A stretch of 54,764 nucleotides of DNA from Planctomycetota bacterium (GTDB taxonomy: Bacteria; Planctomycetota; Planctomycetia; Gemmatales; Gemmataceae). The notes beneath the pieces are model-generated. The model was not told where the DNA came from and searched no databases. It saw nothing but the letters and a program-made list of their open reading frames with translations. Below, piece after piece: positions 44,569 to 53,800 of the stretch; position 1 is the stretch's first letter; the number at the start of each line of letters is the position of its first letter. The position numbers and the translations under genes were made by a program. The stretch lies in NCBI GenBank assembly GCA_016873095.1, contig VGYC01000023.1:1-54764 (forward strand), given 5' to 3'.

Positions 44569-45197
44569 ATGCCAAGGAAGCCGAACAAGCCAAACCGGCC
44601 TGAGATTGTCATTCATCATCCGGATCCGAAAAAGACGCCTAAGCTAGAGGGGCCATTCATCGTCGCTCAGGGATTCGCGAAGGGACTGCATAGCTTGAAC
44701 TTTTCGGCTACCTGTGTCGCAAGGACAAGTCACGGGTTCTTCTTGGCAAGCCGTTTCCTTCATGCTGCAGTCACTGCCTGTGGGGAATTCCCTTCACGGA
44801 CGTGGAGCCTGGTAAATATGACTTGGTCATCTTTGAGCCGACAACTCAGACACACGAGCTTGCGACATTTGAGGTGACAGCTCATGGGGAATATGGCATC
44901 ACCATAAGTTGGCCGACCGACGGCGCGACCGGCTGCAGGGCGACCTTCCAACCTTACGGGACCGCCAACGCGGAAGAGGCGCCATTGCAGGCTACTATGA
45001 CCCGGACCGCCAACCCCGCCGACAACAAGAAGTTCACTGGGACATTTAGCCAGCAACCACTGGCCACGAATCCGGGCTGGGCCGTTTCCTTCCCCGGCCT
45101 CGAAGTGGGCACCTACACGTTAAGAGTCTGGGGTCAAGTGACCTTAGAAAACCAAGCAAAGACAGTCGCCAACATTCAAATCATGAACTGCCCCTGA
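44569..45197 (+). CDS. small Cys-containing protein broken by a T-run frameshift
   Basis: From ATG 44569 (after AAGGAAGGAG) the frame reads RPEIVIHHPDPKK and on to GLHSLNF. It then loses sense at the T run 44701-44704; adding one T joins LNF to FGYLCRKDKSRVLLGKPFPS and on to the stop at 45197. The corrected protein is about 209 residues. It has CCSHC near residue 65, a fibronectin-like part (VEPGKYDLVIFEP, VGTYTLRVWGQVT) and no signal peptide. The short ATG-led tail (44802 on) alone is the uncorrected alternative. No family recognised. It follows the Ser/Thr kinase by 61 bases and may be its substrate or partner. Confidence 0.55.
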
Positions 45198-45205
45198 AAC
45201 GCGTG

Positions 45206-45308
45206 CGGGAAAAGGATACGCGACTGGAATGCAACTCGAAAAACAAATCGCCGGCGATGAACCGTCAACGATCTTGCACGCACGCAATCGCAATTCCGTG
45301 CTACATCA
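45206..45308 (+). repeat. flanking direct repeat, copy B
   Basis: Matches 42404-42508 in the same orientation with scattered differences; its palindrome (45280-45301) has two mismatches. Together the copies bracket 2.8 kb with the second kinase and the small Cys protein. Confidence 0.7.
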
Positions 45309-45327
45309 GCCGCGCGGCGATCGGTAG

Positions 45328-46146
45328 CTATCCCGCCGTGGCCCAGACTTGCACGACCAGCGGGAAGCCGAACAGCGTCGTCTCATCATCGGCCAGCATC
45401 ATCAGCTCGCCGGCGATGCGCTCCACATCCGACTGCGACGCCAGCCCTTCGCGCACCAGTTCGGGAGCAAATTCCTGGAAGGTCATGCCGAGCAGGCGCT
45501 TCTGTTCGCCGCGGAGGGCGAGCGTGAAGTTCGTGCCGACCTCGGGGCGTGCCAGCCCGGCTTGCCGGAACAGCCGGTGCAGCGAGGCGCCGAGCCGAAA
45601 ATGTTCGTGGCGGCGTTCGCCCAGCGCGTCGTTCAGTTCGAAGAAGCGACGCATCGCTTCGGCCGGCGGGTCGCACAGCCAGCAGCCGAGATCCATTTCC
45701 TCGCAGACGACCGTGCCGCCGGGCCGCACCAGCCGCCCCATGGCCGACAGCGCCTTGCCCGGATCGGTGAGATGCATCAGCACCAGCCGGCAATAGGCGA
45801 CGTCGAACGAGCCTTCGGCCAGCCGTGGCGAGTAGGCATCGGCGACCTGGAATTCGATGTTCCGCAGTCCGCGCGCGTGCGCCTGCCGGCTCGCCTGTTC
45901 GATCTGAGCCGTGCTGTTGTCGATGGCGACCACCGTACCGGTCGGCCGCACCTGCTCCGCCACCCAGCAGGCGATGTTGCCGCTGCCGCAGCCGATCTCG
46001 GCGACGCGCAGGCCGTCGCGCAGACCGATGCGCCGGAACAGCGCCTCCGTGCCGGGCCCGTAAACCTGGTGGAGCAACCGCAGACGCTCGACGTCCTTGC
46101 CGCCGGTCGCCAGGATGTAGTGCTCGCTGTGTTGGGTCATCGTCAT
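45328..46146 (-). CDS. SAM-dependent methyltransferase
   Basis: 272 residues from ATG 46146 (the ATG at 46140 is equally possible). Class I fold: motif I VAEIGCGSGNIACWVAE, acidic strand VVAIDNSTAQIEQA, FQVADAYSPRLAEGSFDVAYCRLVLMHL and VRPGGTVVCEEMDLG. The UbiE/arsenite-like pattern fits small-molecule methylation; the substrate is unknown. The frame continues upstream of 46146 without a start of the right kind. Divergent from the radical SAM gene with 255 bases between. No family-specific motif beyond the fold. Confidence 0.82.
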   Translation of the reverse strand: MTMTQHSEHYILATGGKDVERLRLLHQVYGPGTEALFRRIGLRDGLRVAEIGCGSGNIACWVAEQVRPTGTVVAIDNSTAQIEQASRQAHARGLRNIEFQVADAYSPRLAEGSFDVAYCRLVLMHLTDPGKALSAMGRLVRPGGTVVCEEMDLGCWLCDPPAEAMRRFFELNDALGERRHEHFRLGASLHRLFRQAGLARPEVGTNFTLALRGEQKRLLGMTFQEFAPELVREGLASQSDVERIAGELMMLADDETTLFGFPLVVQVWATAG

Positions 46147-46401
46147 TGGACCTGCCGGGTGCCGGGGTGGACGGTGAATGCCAGCGCGGAACAGCTTACG
46201 AACATGACGTGCCGATTCAATCATCGGCTGGCGCTGACCGCAGGCGAACTTAACCCAGGCTGCCGCGCTTGCCCATCGCGCCGGGCCTGCGCCGGCGCCA
46301 ACGAGTTATTGCCACGAATGCTCAAAGATGCTTAAATCGGCCGCCGGCAAGTGCTCAGCCTACCGATCCCAGAAAGGTACAGTACCGCGAAAGGTATTAT
46401 C

Positions 46402-48243
46402 ATGGAACTGACAGCACGCAAGGGTGAGGACATCTTCGCGCCGGCTGGCGCCTTCCGCCGGATGCGTCAGCGCCTGCGGCAGCATCGGGCCAACCTTGGC
46501 GACCTCTCGGCCGTGGTCTTCGCTTGCTGGGATCCGCGCATCCGCAAGTTGCCGTTCGTCATCTACGACCGCTATATCTTCCCCGCCGGGCCGCGCAGCA
46601 TCGCCGGCACGCTTCACGATGCTGGCATCACCAGTACCCGCTGCGTCTATCAGCTCTGGAACCCGCGTTTCCGCCCCAGCCGGGCCCGACTCGACGGCCG
46701 GATTCCCGACATGCTGTTGCTGTCCGCCATGGGACACAGTTCCTCGCAGGCCTACGCCATGATTGCCGATGCCTGGCAGCTTGGCGAGCAACGACCGTTG
46801 ATTCTCGTGGGCGGACCGAAGGCCATCTATCAGCCCTACGATTACTGGCCGGTGCCGACGCCGCACGGCAACGTGGGACCGGACGCTGTCATCACCGGCG
46901 AGGCCTACGTCCTGGTCGATCTGCTCAACGTGCTCGCCGAGCATCGCCGCCCCGGCGAGCCGATCCGGGCGGCCTTCGAGCGGGCGCGTCACGCCGGCGC
47001 CCTGGACGACGTCCCGGGACTCGTCTACCTGGCGCCGGACGCCACCATCCAGGAGCCGCGGCTCATCGACACCGGCCTGCAGCGGCTCGTGCAATCGTTC
47101 GACGAATTCCCGGACGAGGCCGTCAACCTGTGCTTGCTGGAGCCGCCGCATCGCGGCACCGGCCTGTCGGCGGCGCCCATCCCGGCCCGCAGTGTCGGCC
47201 GACACGTGCGCATCGCCTCCATTCAGCTCACGCAGGGTTGCAAGTTCTCGTGCTCCTATTGCCCGATCCCGGCCGTCAACCAGAAAACCTGGCGCTTTCG
47301 CCGTCCCGAAGGCGTCGTCGCGCAGATGCGCGATCTCTACGACAGGTTTCATATCCGCTACATGATCGGCACCGACGACAATTTCATGAACAAGCGGCAG
47401 ACGGCCGAGGAGATGCTCGAGGCGCTGGCCCGGGCAACGACGTCCAAGGGCCGCGCGCTGGGCCAGCGCATCCGCTGGGCCACGGAGGCCACGCAGTTCG
47501 ACACCTACAAGAACCAGGACCTGCTGCCGCTGGCCCGTCGCGCCGGCCTGAACGCCATCTGGTTCGGCATCGAGGACCTGACCGCAGAGCTGATCAACAA
47601 GGGGCAAAAGCCGGAGAAGACGCTGGAGCTGTTTCGGCTGATGCATGCCAACAACATCGCGCCCATGGCAATGATCATGTACCACGACGGGCAGCCCTTC
47701 GACTCGCCGAATTCGCTGTACGGGCTGTCGAACCAGGTCAAGTTTCTCCGCGACGCAGGAGCCATCTCGCTGCAATGCACGGTGCACTCTCCCGGCGTCG
47801 GCACCAAGGAATGGGAAAACACCTTCGCGAATCCCGGCGTGCTGGCCGAGGTCGGCGGCCTCAAGATCGGCGACCGGCACCACGATGGCAACTACGTCAT
47901 CGTCAAGGGCCGCGAGTCGCACCTCGCCCGCCAACTCAAATGGCTCGGCGGCTACTGGTCGTTCTACAATCCCATCAACCTGCTCAAGGCCATGCGCAAG
48001 GACGGCTCGCCGTTGCGAAAGGTGCGCGTCGGCTATCAGATCGTGGGCATGTTCGCGGCCCTGTGGACGACGTTCAAGACCGTGCCGTTCCTCGTGAGAT
48101 TGCTGCGCGGCAAGCCACGCTACCATGCTGCCGTGCCCGCCGCCGTGCCGCTACCCGTCGAGCTGGCGCCGAACGCATTCCCACGCTATCCCACCGCTGC
48201 CCCGCTACCAAGACGCACACAAAAGACTAACCGTGCAGCATGA
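46402..48243 (+). CDS. B12-binding-domain radical SAM protein
   Basis: 613 residues from ATG 46402 (AAAGG eight bases before). The N-terminal third is a cobalamin-binding-type fold (MLLLSAMGHSSSQAYAMI, ILVGGPKAIYQP, GPDAVITGEAYVLV). The radical SAM core has Cys280-x3-Cys284-x2-Cys287 in QGCKFSCSYCPIP, then WATEATQFDTYKN and FGIEDLTAELINKGQKPEKT. Family members do methylation or rearrangement on unactivated carbons, for instance in hopanoid and cofactor pathways. The tail after residue 560 is Pro-rich. The B12-binding His of DxHxxG is not clear, so cobalamin use is unproven. Confidence 0.85.
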   Translation: MELTARKGEDIFAPAGAFRRMRQRLRQHRANLGDLSAVVFACWDPRIRKLPFVIYDRYIFPAGPRSIAGTLHDAGITSTRCVYQLWNPRFRPSRARLDGRIPDMLLLSAMGHSSSQAYAMIADAWQLGEQRPLILVGGPKAIYQPYDYWPVPTPHGNVGPDAVITGEAYVLVDLLNVLAEHRRPGEPIRAAFERARHAGALDDVPGLVYLAPDATIQEPRLIDTGLQRLVQSFDEFPDEAVNLCLLEPPHRGTGLSAAPIPARSVGRHVRIASIQLTQGCKFSCSYCPIPAVNQKTWRFRRPEGVVAQMRDLYDRFHIRYMIGTDDNFMNKRQTAEEMLEALARATTSKGRALGQRIRWATEATQFDTYKNQDLLPLARRAGLNAIWFGIEDLTAELINKGQKPEKTLELFRLMHANNIAPMAMIMYHDGQPFDSPNSLYGLSNQVKFLRDAGAISLQCTVHSPGVGTKEWENTFANPGVLAEVGGLKIGDRHHDGNYVIVKGRESHLARQLKWLGGYWSFYNPINLLKAMRKDGSPLRKVRVGYQIVGMFAALWTTFKTVPFLVRLLRGKPRYHAAVPAAVPLPVELAPNAFPRYPTAAPLPRRTQKTNRAA

Positions 48244-48296
48244 CCAGGCCAGATTTGCTGAACACTGAAAACTGAAAACTGAACACTGCGTCGAAG

Positions 48297-48371
48297 CGTC
48301 CCCGAGGAGATTTGAACTCCCGATCTCCACCTTGACAGGGTGGCGGCCACTCCAGGCTGGCCCGCGAGGAC
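48297..48371 (-). tRNA. tRNA-Asp(GTC)
   Basis: 75 bases. Acceptor GTCCTCG pairs with CGGGGAC (one G-T pair), D arm GGCC/GGCC, anticodon stem CCACC/GGTGG with loop CTGTCAA giving GTC, T arm GGGAG-TTCAAAT-CTCCT, G73; CCA not encoded. Position 8 is C rather than the usual T. Confidence 0.9.
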
Positions 48372-48436
48372 GTTTTGCCAACGATGAACGGCAGCATTCC
48401 CTCGATGCATTCCTCAGCCGTTCATCATTCCCACAG

Positions 48437-48509
48437 AGCGTCCAGGGGGATTTGAACCCCCGCATCCACCATGGCAAGGTGGCAGGCTGCCAGGCTACAT
48501 CATGGACGC
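48437..48509 (-). tRNA. tRNA-Gly(GCC)
   Basis: 73 bases. Acceptor GCGTCCA/TGGACGC, anticodon stem CCACC/GGTGG with loop TTGCCAT giving GCC, T arm GGGGG-TTCAAAT-CCCCC, discriminator T, CCA not encoded. The D stem has a mismatch (T-C), but the other arms are perfect. It lies 65 bases upstream of tRNA-Asp on the same strand, so they are probably one transcript. Confidence 0.88.
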
Positions 48510-48572
48510 ACTATCCACGGAAATAGACCGCGCGGCGTCGAGATGGTTCACTGGATTCGGCTCATACGAACA

Positions 48573-48607
48573 GAAAGACCCGAGGGACATGGTCCCTCGG
48601 GTCTTTC
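48573..48607 (-). terminator. perfect 16-bp hairpin terminator
   Basis: GAAAGACCCGAGGGAC (48573-48588) and GTCCCTCGGGTCTTTC (48592-48607) pair without mismatch around a three-base loop, 29 bases after the stop of the TIGR03000 gene. The right arm ends in TCTTTC, only a weak U tract, so termination efficiency is uncertain. It also insulates the tRNA pair downstream. Confidence 0.8.
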
Positions 48608-48636
48608 GCAGCGGATCGCGGACGGGAACTTTTCGA

Positions 48637-49287
48637 CTATTGCTCGTTCGACGCCTGCGCGGTGGCGCTGGCGGGCTGCGCCAGGTTCGTGAACGTGGCA
48701 CGGGCAATCTCGCCCGGACGCAGGATCACGCGCTGGTTCTCGCTGACGGTGCGGCCGTCGCGAACGACTTCGGCGCGGATTTCGTAGTAGTAGGTCCGGC
48801 CCGGTTGCAGCACCGGCGTCACGAACGTGCGGTTCGCGGACGTCGACGTCATCGGCTGATCGTCGATGAACAGCTTGGCGCCGGCCGGCACCTGGACGAT
48901 CAGGCGCGCCCGGTTGAGCTGGACCTCGCCCTTGTCCTTTTCCTTCTTGGGCGGCGGAGCTTGCTCTTCGCCCTTGGGAACCATGACTCCACCCGGAGCC
49001 ACGTAGATCGGGGCCGAGTAGGCGCTGCAGCCGTAGCAGCCGTAGCAGCCGTAGCAGCCGTAGCAGCCGTAGCAGCCGTAGCAGCTCCAGCAGCCGTGGC
49101 AATAGCCGGCGTAGCAGCCATGGCAGCCGTAGCACCCGCAACCGTAGCAACCCCAGCAACCGCAGCAACCGTGGCAACCCCAGCAGCCACAGTAGCACGA
49201 GCAGTGGCAACAACCGTGGCAGCGGTGACACCAGTTGGCCGTCGCCGGAGCACCCGTCATTGCCGCCATCAAAACCAGACTATACAT
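48637..49287 (-). CDS. exported TIGR03000 protein with Cys-Gly-Tyr repeat
   Basis: 216 residues from ATG 49287 (GGAGGAGGT nine bases upstream). After a short hydrophobic start (MYSLVLMAAMTGAPATA) residues about 18-90 are almost wholly Cys, Gly, Tyr, His and Trp, ending in perfect YGC repeats. The C-terminal domain (about 120-205) is the planctomycete TIGR03000 domain: RARLIVQVPAGAKLFIDDQ, RTFVTPVLQPGRTYYYEI and RVILRPGEIARATF. The Cys-rich part could bind metal or crosslink to the cell surface or outer matrix. Its own terminator stands just behind. Confidence 0.88.
   Translation of the reverse strand: MYSLVLMAAMTGAPATANWCHRCHGCCHCSCYCGCWGCHGCCGCWGCYGCGCYGCHGCYAGYCHGCWSCYGCYGCYGCYGCYGCYGCSAYSAPIYVAPGGVMVPKGEEQAPPPKKEKDKGEVQLNRARLIVQVPAGAKLFIDDQPMTSTSANRTFVTPVLQPGRTYYYEIRAEVVRDGRTVSENQRVILRPGEIARATFTNLAQPASATAQASNEQ
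49028..49081 (-). repeat. six perfect 9-base repeats encoding YGC
   Basis: CAGCCGTAG is repeated six times without error on the + strand; on the - strand it codes for Tyr-Gly-Cys units. Imperfect units continue to about 49190. The perfect copies suggest recent expansion by slippage. Confidence 0.85.
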
Positions 49288-49729
49288 GCGAGCTGACCTC
49301 CTCCCACAGGGGGGAATGTTAGGAACGACCGCACCCACCCAGAACCAAGGGAAAATGGGTTAATCTGGGGTAAATGGTAAATCCGGATAAATTACCAGTC
49401 AATCTATCTTCTCCAATTTACCTGAATTAACAAACTGCCCCCGCCGTCACAACTGGAACTTCGCCTTAAGTTATTGTCGAATAGCCATTTAGAAATCGAA
49501 TGCCGGCAGGCTCGGATCTGAGTCGCAACTGACTATTTCAATTGATGTTATGTCGAAGTTTCGTAACTTCTCGGCAAGTCTGGGGGGAAGCGGCCAAGGG
49601 ACGCGCGTGGATGTGCAAGACGCGTAAGCGCAACGCAAGCCAAGATGACGCACCCGGGGAAATTGAGAACCTACGACGCATCGCCGAGGTAGTCGGTGAT
49701 CTCGAACCCGGCCGGGGCCTGGGAGGGTT
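49288..49729. other. AT-richer intergenic region
   Basis: No gene recognised. The stretch 49345-49560 is clearly richer in A and T than the rest of the window and includes TAAATTACC-like runs, which fits the promoter region of the TIGR03000 gene. The end holds copy 2 of the 112-bp repeat. Confidence 0.5.
49563..49675 (+). repeat. dispersed repeat, about 112 bp, copy 2
   Basis: Ungapped match to 19489-19600, about 86 percent by hand count. Downstream GGTAGTCGGT is shared as well (19627 and 49688), so the element may be longer. It ends 55 bases before the stop of the SDR gene. Confidence 0.7.
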
Positions 49730-50491
49730 TCAGGGCAGCATGATGCGGCCGCCGCTTGCGGCTAGCGTCTGGCCGGTCATGAAGCTCGATTCTTCGCTCA
49801 GCAGGAAGCGGATCACCGCCGCCATCTCCTCGGCAGTGCCCAGGCGGCCCAGCGGCGTCTGCTCGATCACCGTCTGCATCGCCGCCGGCGGCAGCACTCG
49901 GGCCATCTCGGTGTCGATCAGCCCGGGGGCAACGCAATTGATGCGGACGTTGTGGCTGGCAAACGCCTCGGCGCAGCACCGCGTAAAGGCGATGACTCCA
50001 GCCTTGGCCGAGGCGTAGTGGATCTGCATCTGCCGCGGCCGCAGTGCTGCCACCGAGGACAGCGTCACGATGCGGCCAAAGCGACGCCGAATCATTTCGT
50101 CCTTGACCGCGAACACCACGAGGTATGTGCCCGTCAGATTGACATCGATGGTTTCTCGCCACAGCTCCAGGCTGAGTGTGCTGTGGTCCTGAATGTTGCT
50201 GATGGCGCCGTTATGCACAAGATAGTCGATCGGCCCGAGTTGCCGCGCCGTGTCAACGAGGCGCTGGACTTCTTCGGGATTGGCGACGTTGCAAGGGCAG
50301 TAAACTGCCTGCCGGCCAAGGGCGCGGATTGCCTTGGCCGTCTCCGCGGCGTCGTCAGCGCGGCTGGCATAACTGAATGCAATATCAGCCCCCTCGCTTG
50401 CCAGGCGCAACGCCGTCGCCCGTCCGATGCCGCGCGACCCACCCGTGATGAGCGCCACGCGCCCGCTGAATTCACTGGACATGCTGGCCAT
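49730..50491 (-). CDS. short-chain dehydrogenase/reductase, FabG-like
   Basis: 253 residues of the classical SDR type: ALITGGSRGIGRATALRLA, CNVANPEEVQ, HNGAISNI, VTLSSVAAL, YASAKAGVIAFTR with the Tyr-Lys pair, and VRINCVAPGLIDTEM. FabG reduces 3-ketoacyl-ACP, but many planctomycete paralogues act on other alcohols; the lack of fatty-acid genes nearby keeps the call general. ATG 50491 or 50482 may start it. Stands alone. Confidence 0.9.
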   Translation of the reverse strand: MASMSSEFSGRVALITGGSRGIGRATALRLASEGADIAFSYASRADDAAETAKAIRALGRQAVYCPCNVANPEEVQRLVDTARQLGPIDYLVHNGAISNIQDHSTLSLELWRETIDVNLTGTYLVVFAVKDEMIRRRFGRIVTLSSVAALRPRQMQIHYASAKAGVIAFTRCCAEAFASHNVRINCVAPGLIDTEMARVLPPAAMQTVIEQTPLGRLGTAEEMAAVIRFLLSEESSFMTGQTLAASGGRIMLP

Positions 50492-50899
50492 GGTACGGCG
50501 CTCCTGCTTGCGATTCGTTCGTACGTGGCTCCGTCGTCAAAAGCGCTTTCGAGCAAGACACAAGTCGTGCGGAGCCGTCCTGTGTCTATGGTAGCGATCG
50601 GCGTAAGCGCTCGCCGTTAGTCGTTCGCGGCACGCGCATCCACGACATCAAGATCACTACCGTGCACATGGCTCAAGGATGATCGCCGGCCTTTCGCAGG
50701 CACTGACTCGACGAATTGGCTCTGACGCTGTGGGCTGGTTTCAATCGTGCCGGGAGGTTAGACTGACTTGGTGACGTCCGCATGTCGGCCCATACGATTG
50801 CCTCGGTAACAAGGGAGTTCTGAACTCCGACAGCCCGCTGTTGAACAAGCCTCTCACCGTTGCCGCGCTCCGGCAATAAATGAGCGAGGTATTGGCACA
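50492..50899. other. intergenic region before the hybrid kinase
   Basis: 408 bases with no gene that I can support. No hairpin or promoter of note stands out. Confidence 0.4.
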
Positions 50900-53800
50900 A
50901 TGAGCCGGAAAGCGTCCTTGCAACCATGGTCCACGATCCTGGGCTTGACCGTCCTCTTCGGAATCGGCGCGGCCATCGTCTTCTGGCATTTGTCTCGGAT
51001 CTCGTCCGATCTCGTTACTACCGCATCGCGGCACGGCACGAAGTTATATGCCGATTCGCTTGAGAGGTTTCGCCGACTCTATGCCGAGCGCGTCGCCGAA
51101 CCGATGAGGCAAGCCGGGGTCGCAGTGACACATGATTATGCAGCCAGGAAGCACGCCATACCCCTTCCCGCAACCTTTACGATCGAGCTTGGAGAACAAG
51201 GCCAGGGAGAGGGAAGCAACATGGGAGTCCGGCTGTTCAGCGACCACCCATTTCCGTGGCGCAAGCAAGGCGGTCCGCGCGATGACGTCGAGCGGGATGC
51301 GTTGCATACGCTGGGTGTCGATCCAGAACACCCCTTTTTCCGATTTGGGGAGTACGAGGGCCGACCGGTGCTGCGTTATGCATTGGCCGATCGAATGTCG
51401 GCGAGCTGCGTGGCGTGTCACAACACGCATCCCGATTCTCCCAAGAAGGACTGGAAGGTGGGCGATACCCGGGGTGTTCTGGAGATCATTCGGCCGCTCG
51501 ATCCGCTCATTGCCGAGGTAAACCGCGGGCTCCGGGGGACATTCTACCTGCTGCTGGGCATGACCTTGCTGGGCGTGTCTGGACTCGGCTTCCTGTTTCA
51601 CCGGCTCGCGAGCATTTCGCAGGACTTGAAGCAACGCACCCTGGCCCTGGAGATTGAGAATCGGCAACGTCTCCTGATCGAAGAAAGGCTGCGGAGTGCA
51701 CACGCTCAACTGGAGCAGCGTGTCCTGGAGCGCACTCAGGAGCTGTCGGACGCCAATTCCGCCCTGACGGCCAGCGCGCAAAGAATCAGGGAAAGCGAGG
51801 AACTCCTGCACGACTTCTTCGAGAATGCCCCCGTCGGACTTCACTGGGTCAACGCGCAGGGAATCATCGAGCGCATCAACCATACCGAGCTGGAATGGCT
51901 CGGGTATTCCCGTGAGGAGTGTATCGGCCACGACATTGCGGAGTTCCACGCGGATCCGGAGAACATCGGAGTTTTCATGCACGGCTTGACCCGGGGGGAC
52001 ACGATAAAAGACTACCCGGCACAGTTGCGCTGCAAGAATGGCCCGATCAAGCACGTGCTGATCAACTCCAATGGGTTCTGGCGAGATGGCAAGTTCGTAC
52101 ATTCACGCTGTCTTACCGTCGACATTACCGAGCGCAAGCGTGCCGAGTCGGACCTGGACCGCTTTTTCAATCAATCCCTCAATCTCTTGTGCGTGGGAAG
52201 TTTCGAAGGTCGATTCAAGCGCGTCAATGCGGCCTGGCAAGACACGCTTGGTTTCACCGTGGAGGAATTGCTGGAAACGCCATACATGGAACTCGTCCAC
52301 CCCGACGACGTTCACACGACGGCAGCCGAGGTAGGCAAGCTCGCTACTGGCATCAATGCGATGTCGTTCGAGCATCGCCTGCGCTGCAAGGACGGCTCGT
52401 ACCGCTGGGTGCTATGGAATGCGACGCCACATACGGAGTTGAACGTATTCCATGCAACCGGGCACGATATCACGCAACGGCGGCGCGACGAGGAAGAACT
52501 GATCAAGGCTCGTGAAGCTGCCGAGGCCGCCACCAAGGCCAAGAGCGAGTTCCTTGCCAATATGAGCCACGAGATTCGCACGCCGATGAACGGCGTTCTG
52601 GGTATGACGGAATGGCTCCTGGGCACCGAGCTTACCCCCACGCAGCGCGATTATCTCAACACCGTTCAGACGTCTGGCCAGACCTTGCTCCGGGTCATCA
52701 ACGACATCCTTGATTTCTCCAAGATCGAGGCTGGCAAGCTGGATTTCGAACTTGTCGAGTTCGAGCTGCGCGACCTGCTTGGCGACCTGATGAAAGCCTT
52801 CGCCGTCCGCGCCCACGATAAAGGCCTGGAGCTACTCAGCGATGTCTCTCCCGATGTTCCCGATCGAATCGTCGGCGACTCTGACCGATTTCGGCAAATC
52901 CTGGTCAACCTGCTCGGCAATGCCATCAAGTATACGGAGCGCGGCGAAGTTGCGATTAGCGTACAAGCCGACCGGGTGACAGCCGCGGAGGTTTACCTGC
53001 GCGTCAGCGTTTCCGATACGGGAATCGGCATCCCACTCGACAAGCAAGGAGCCCTCTTTGAGCCGTTCACCCAGGCCGATTCCTCCACCACTCGCAAGTA
53101 TGGCGGCACGGGCTTGGGCCTGGCAATTGCCGCGCAGCTCATACGCCGCATGGATGGAAACATCGCCCTGGCAAGCGCGCCGGGTGCGGGCAGTACGTTT
53201 CACTTTACAGTCCGCTTCGGTTTGGCCGACAGCACTTTCCGCGACAAGCCGGCGCAGATGCCGGCCAAGCTCCGTGATCTGCCCGTGCTCGTTGTGGACG
53301 ACAATGCTACCAATCGCCGTATTCTCCACGACATGCTGGCCGGCTGGCAAATGAAACCCACAACTGTTAGCAGCGGCCAGGAAGCGTTGGCCGCGCTCGA
53401 CGCGGCGCTGGCGGCCGGCACACCGTTTGAGCTGGCATTGATTGACCACATGATGCCCGAAATGGACGGCTTCACCTTGATCGAACTCATCAAGAAGAAT
53501 CCGAGCTGCGCCAGCACAATCATTCTCATGCTCAGTTCCGGAAACCAGCATGGTGACGCAATCCGCTGTCGAGAACTGGGCGTGTCCCGATACCTGGTGA
53601 AACCAGTTATCGGGGAGGAACTCTTGCAGACCATCGTATCAGCGCTCAACGTATCGTGGCCCCGGAAGCAACCGCCGACGCCAACTGCTGTCACGGTCAA
53701 AGGGGCTGCTCTCAGTATCTTGCTGGCCGACGACAACCCCATCAATCAGATCGTCGCCGTCAATCTGCTGCAGAATCAGGGACACGCGGTTGTGGTCGTC

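Noticed and set aside
49028-49190. CRISPR-like array
   Set aside because: Nine-base units without spacers, in frame and coding for YGC repeats.
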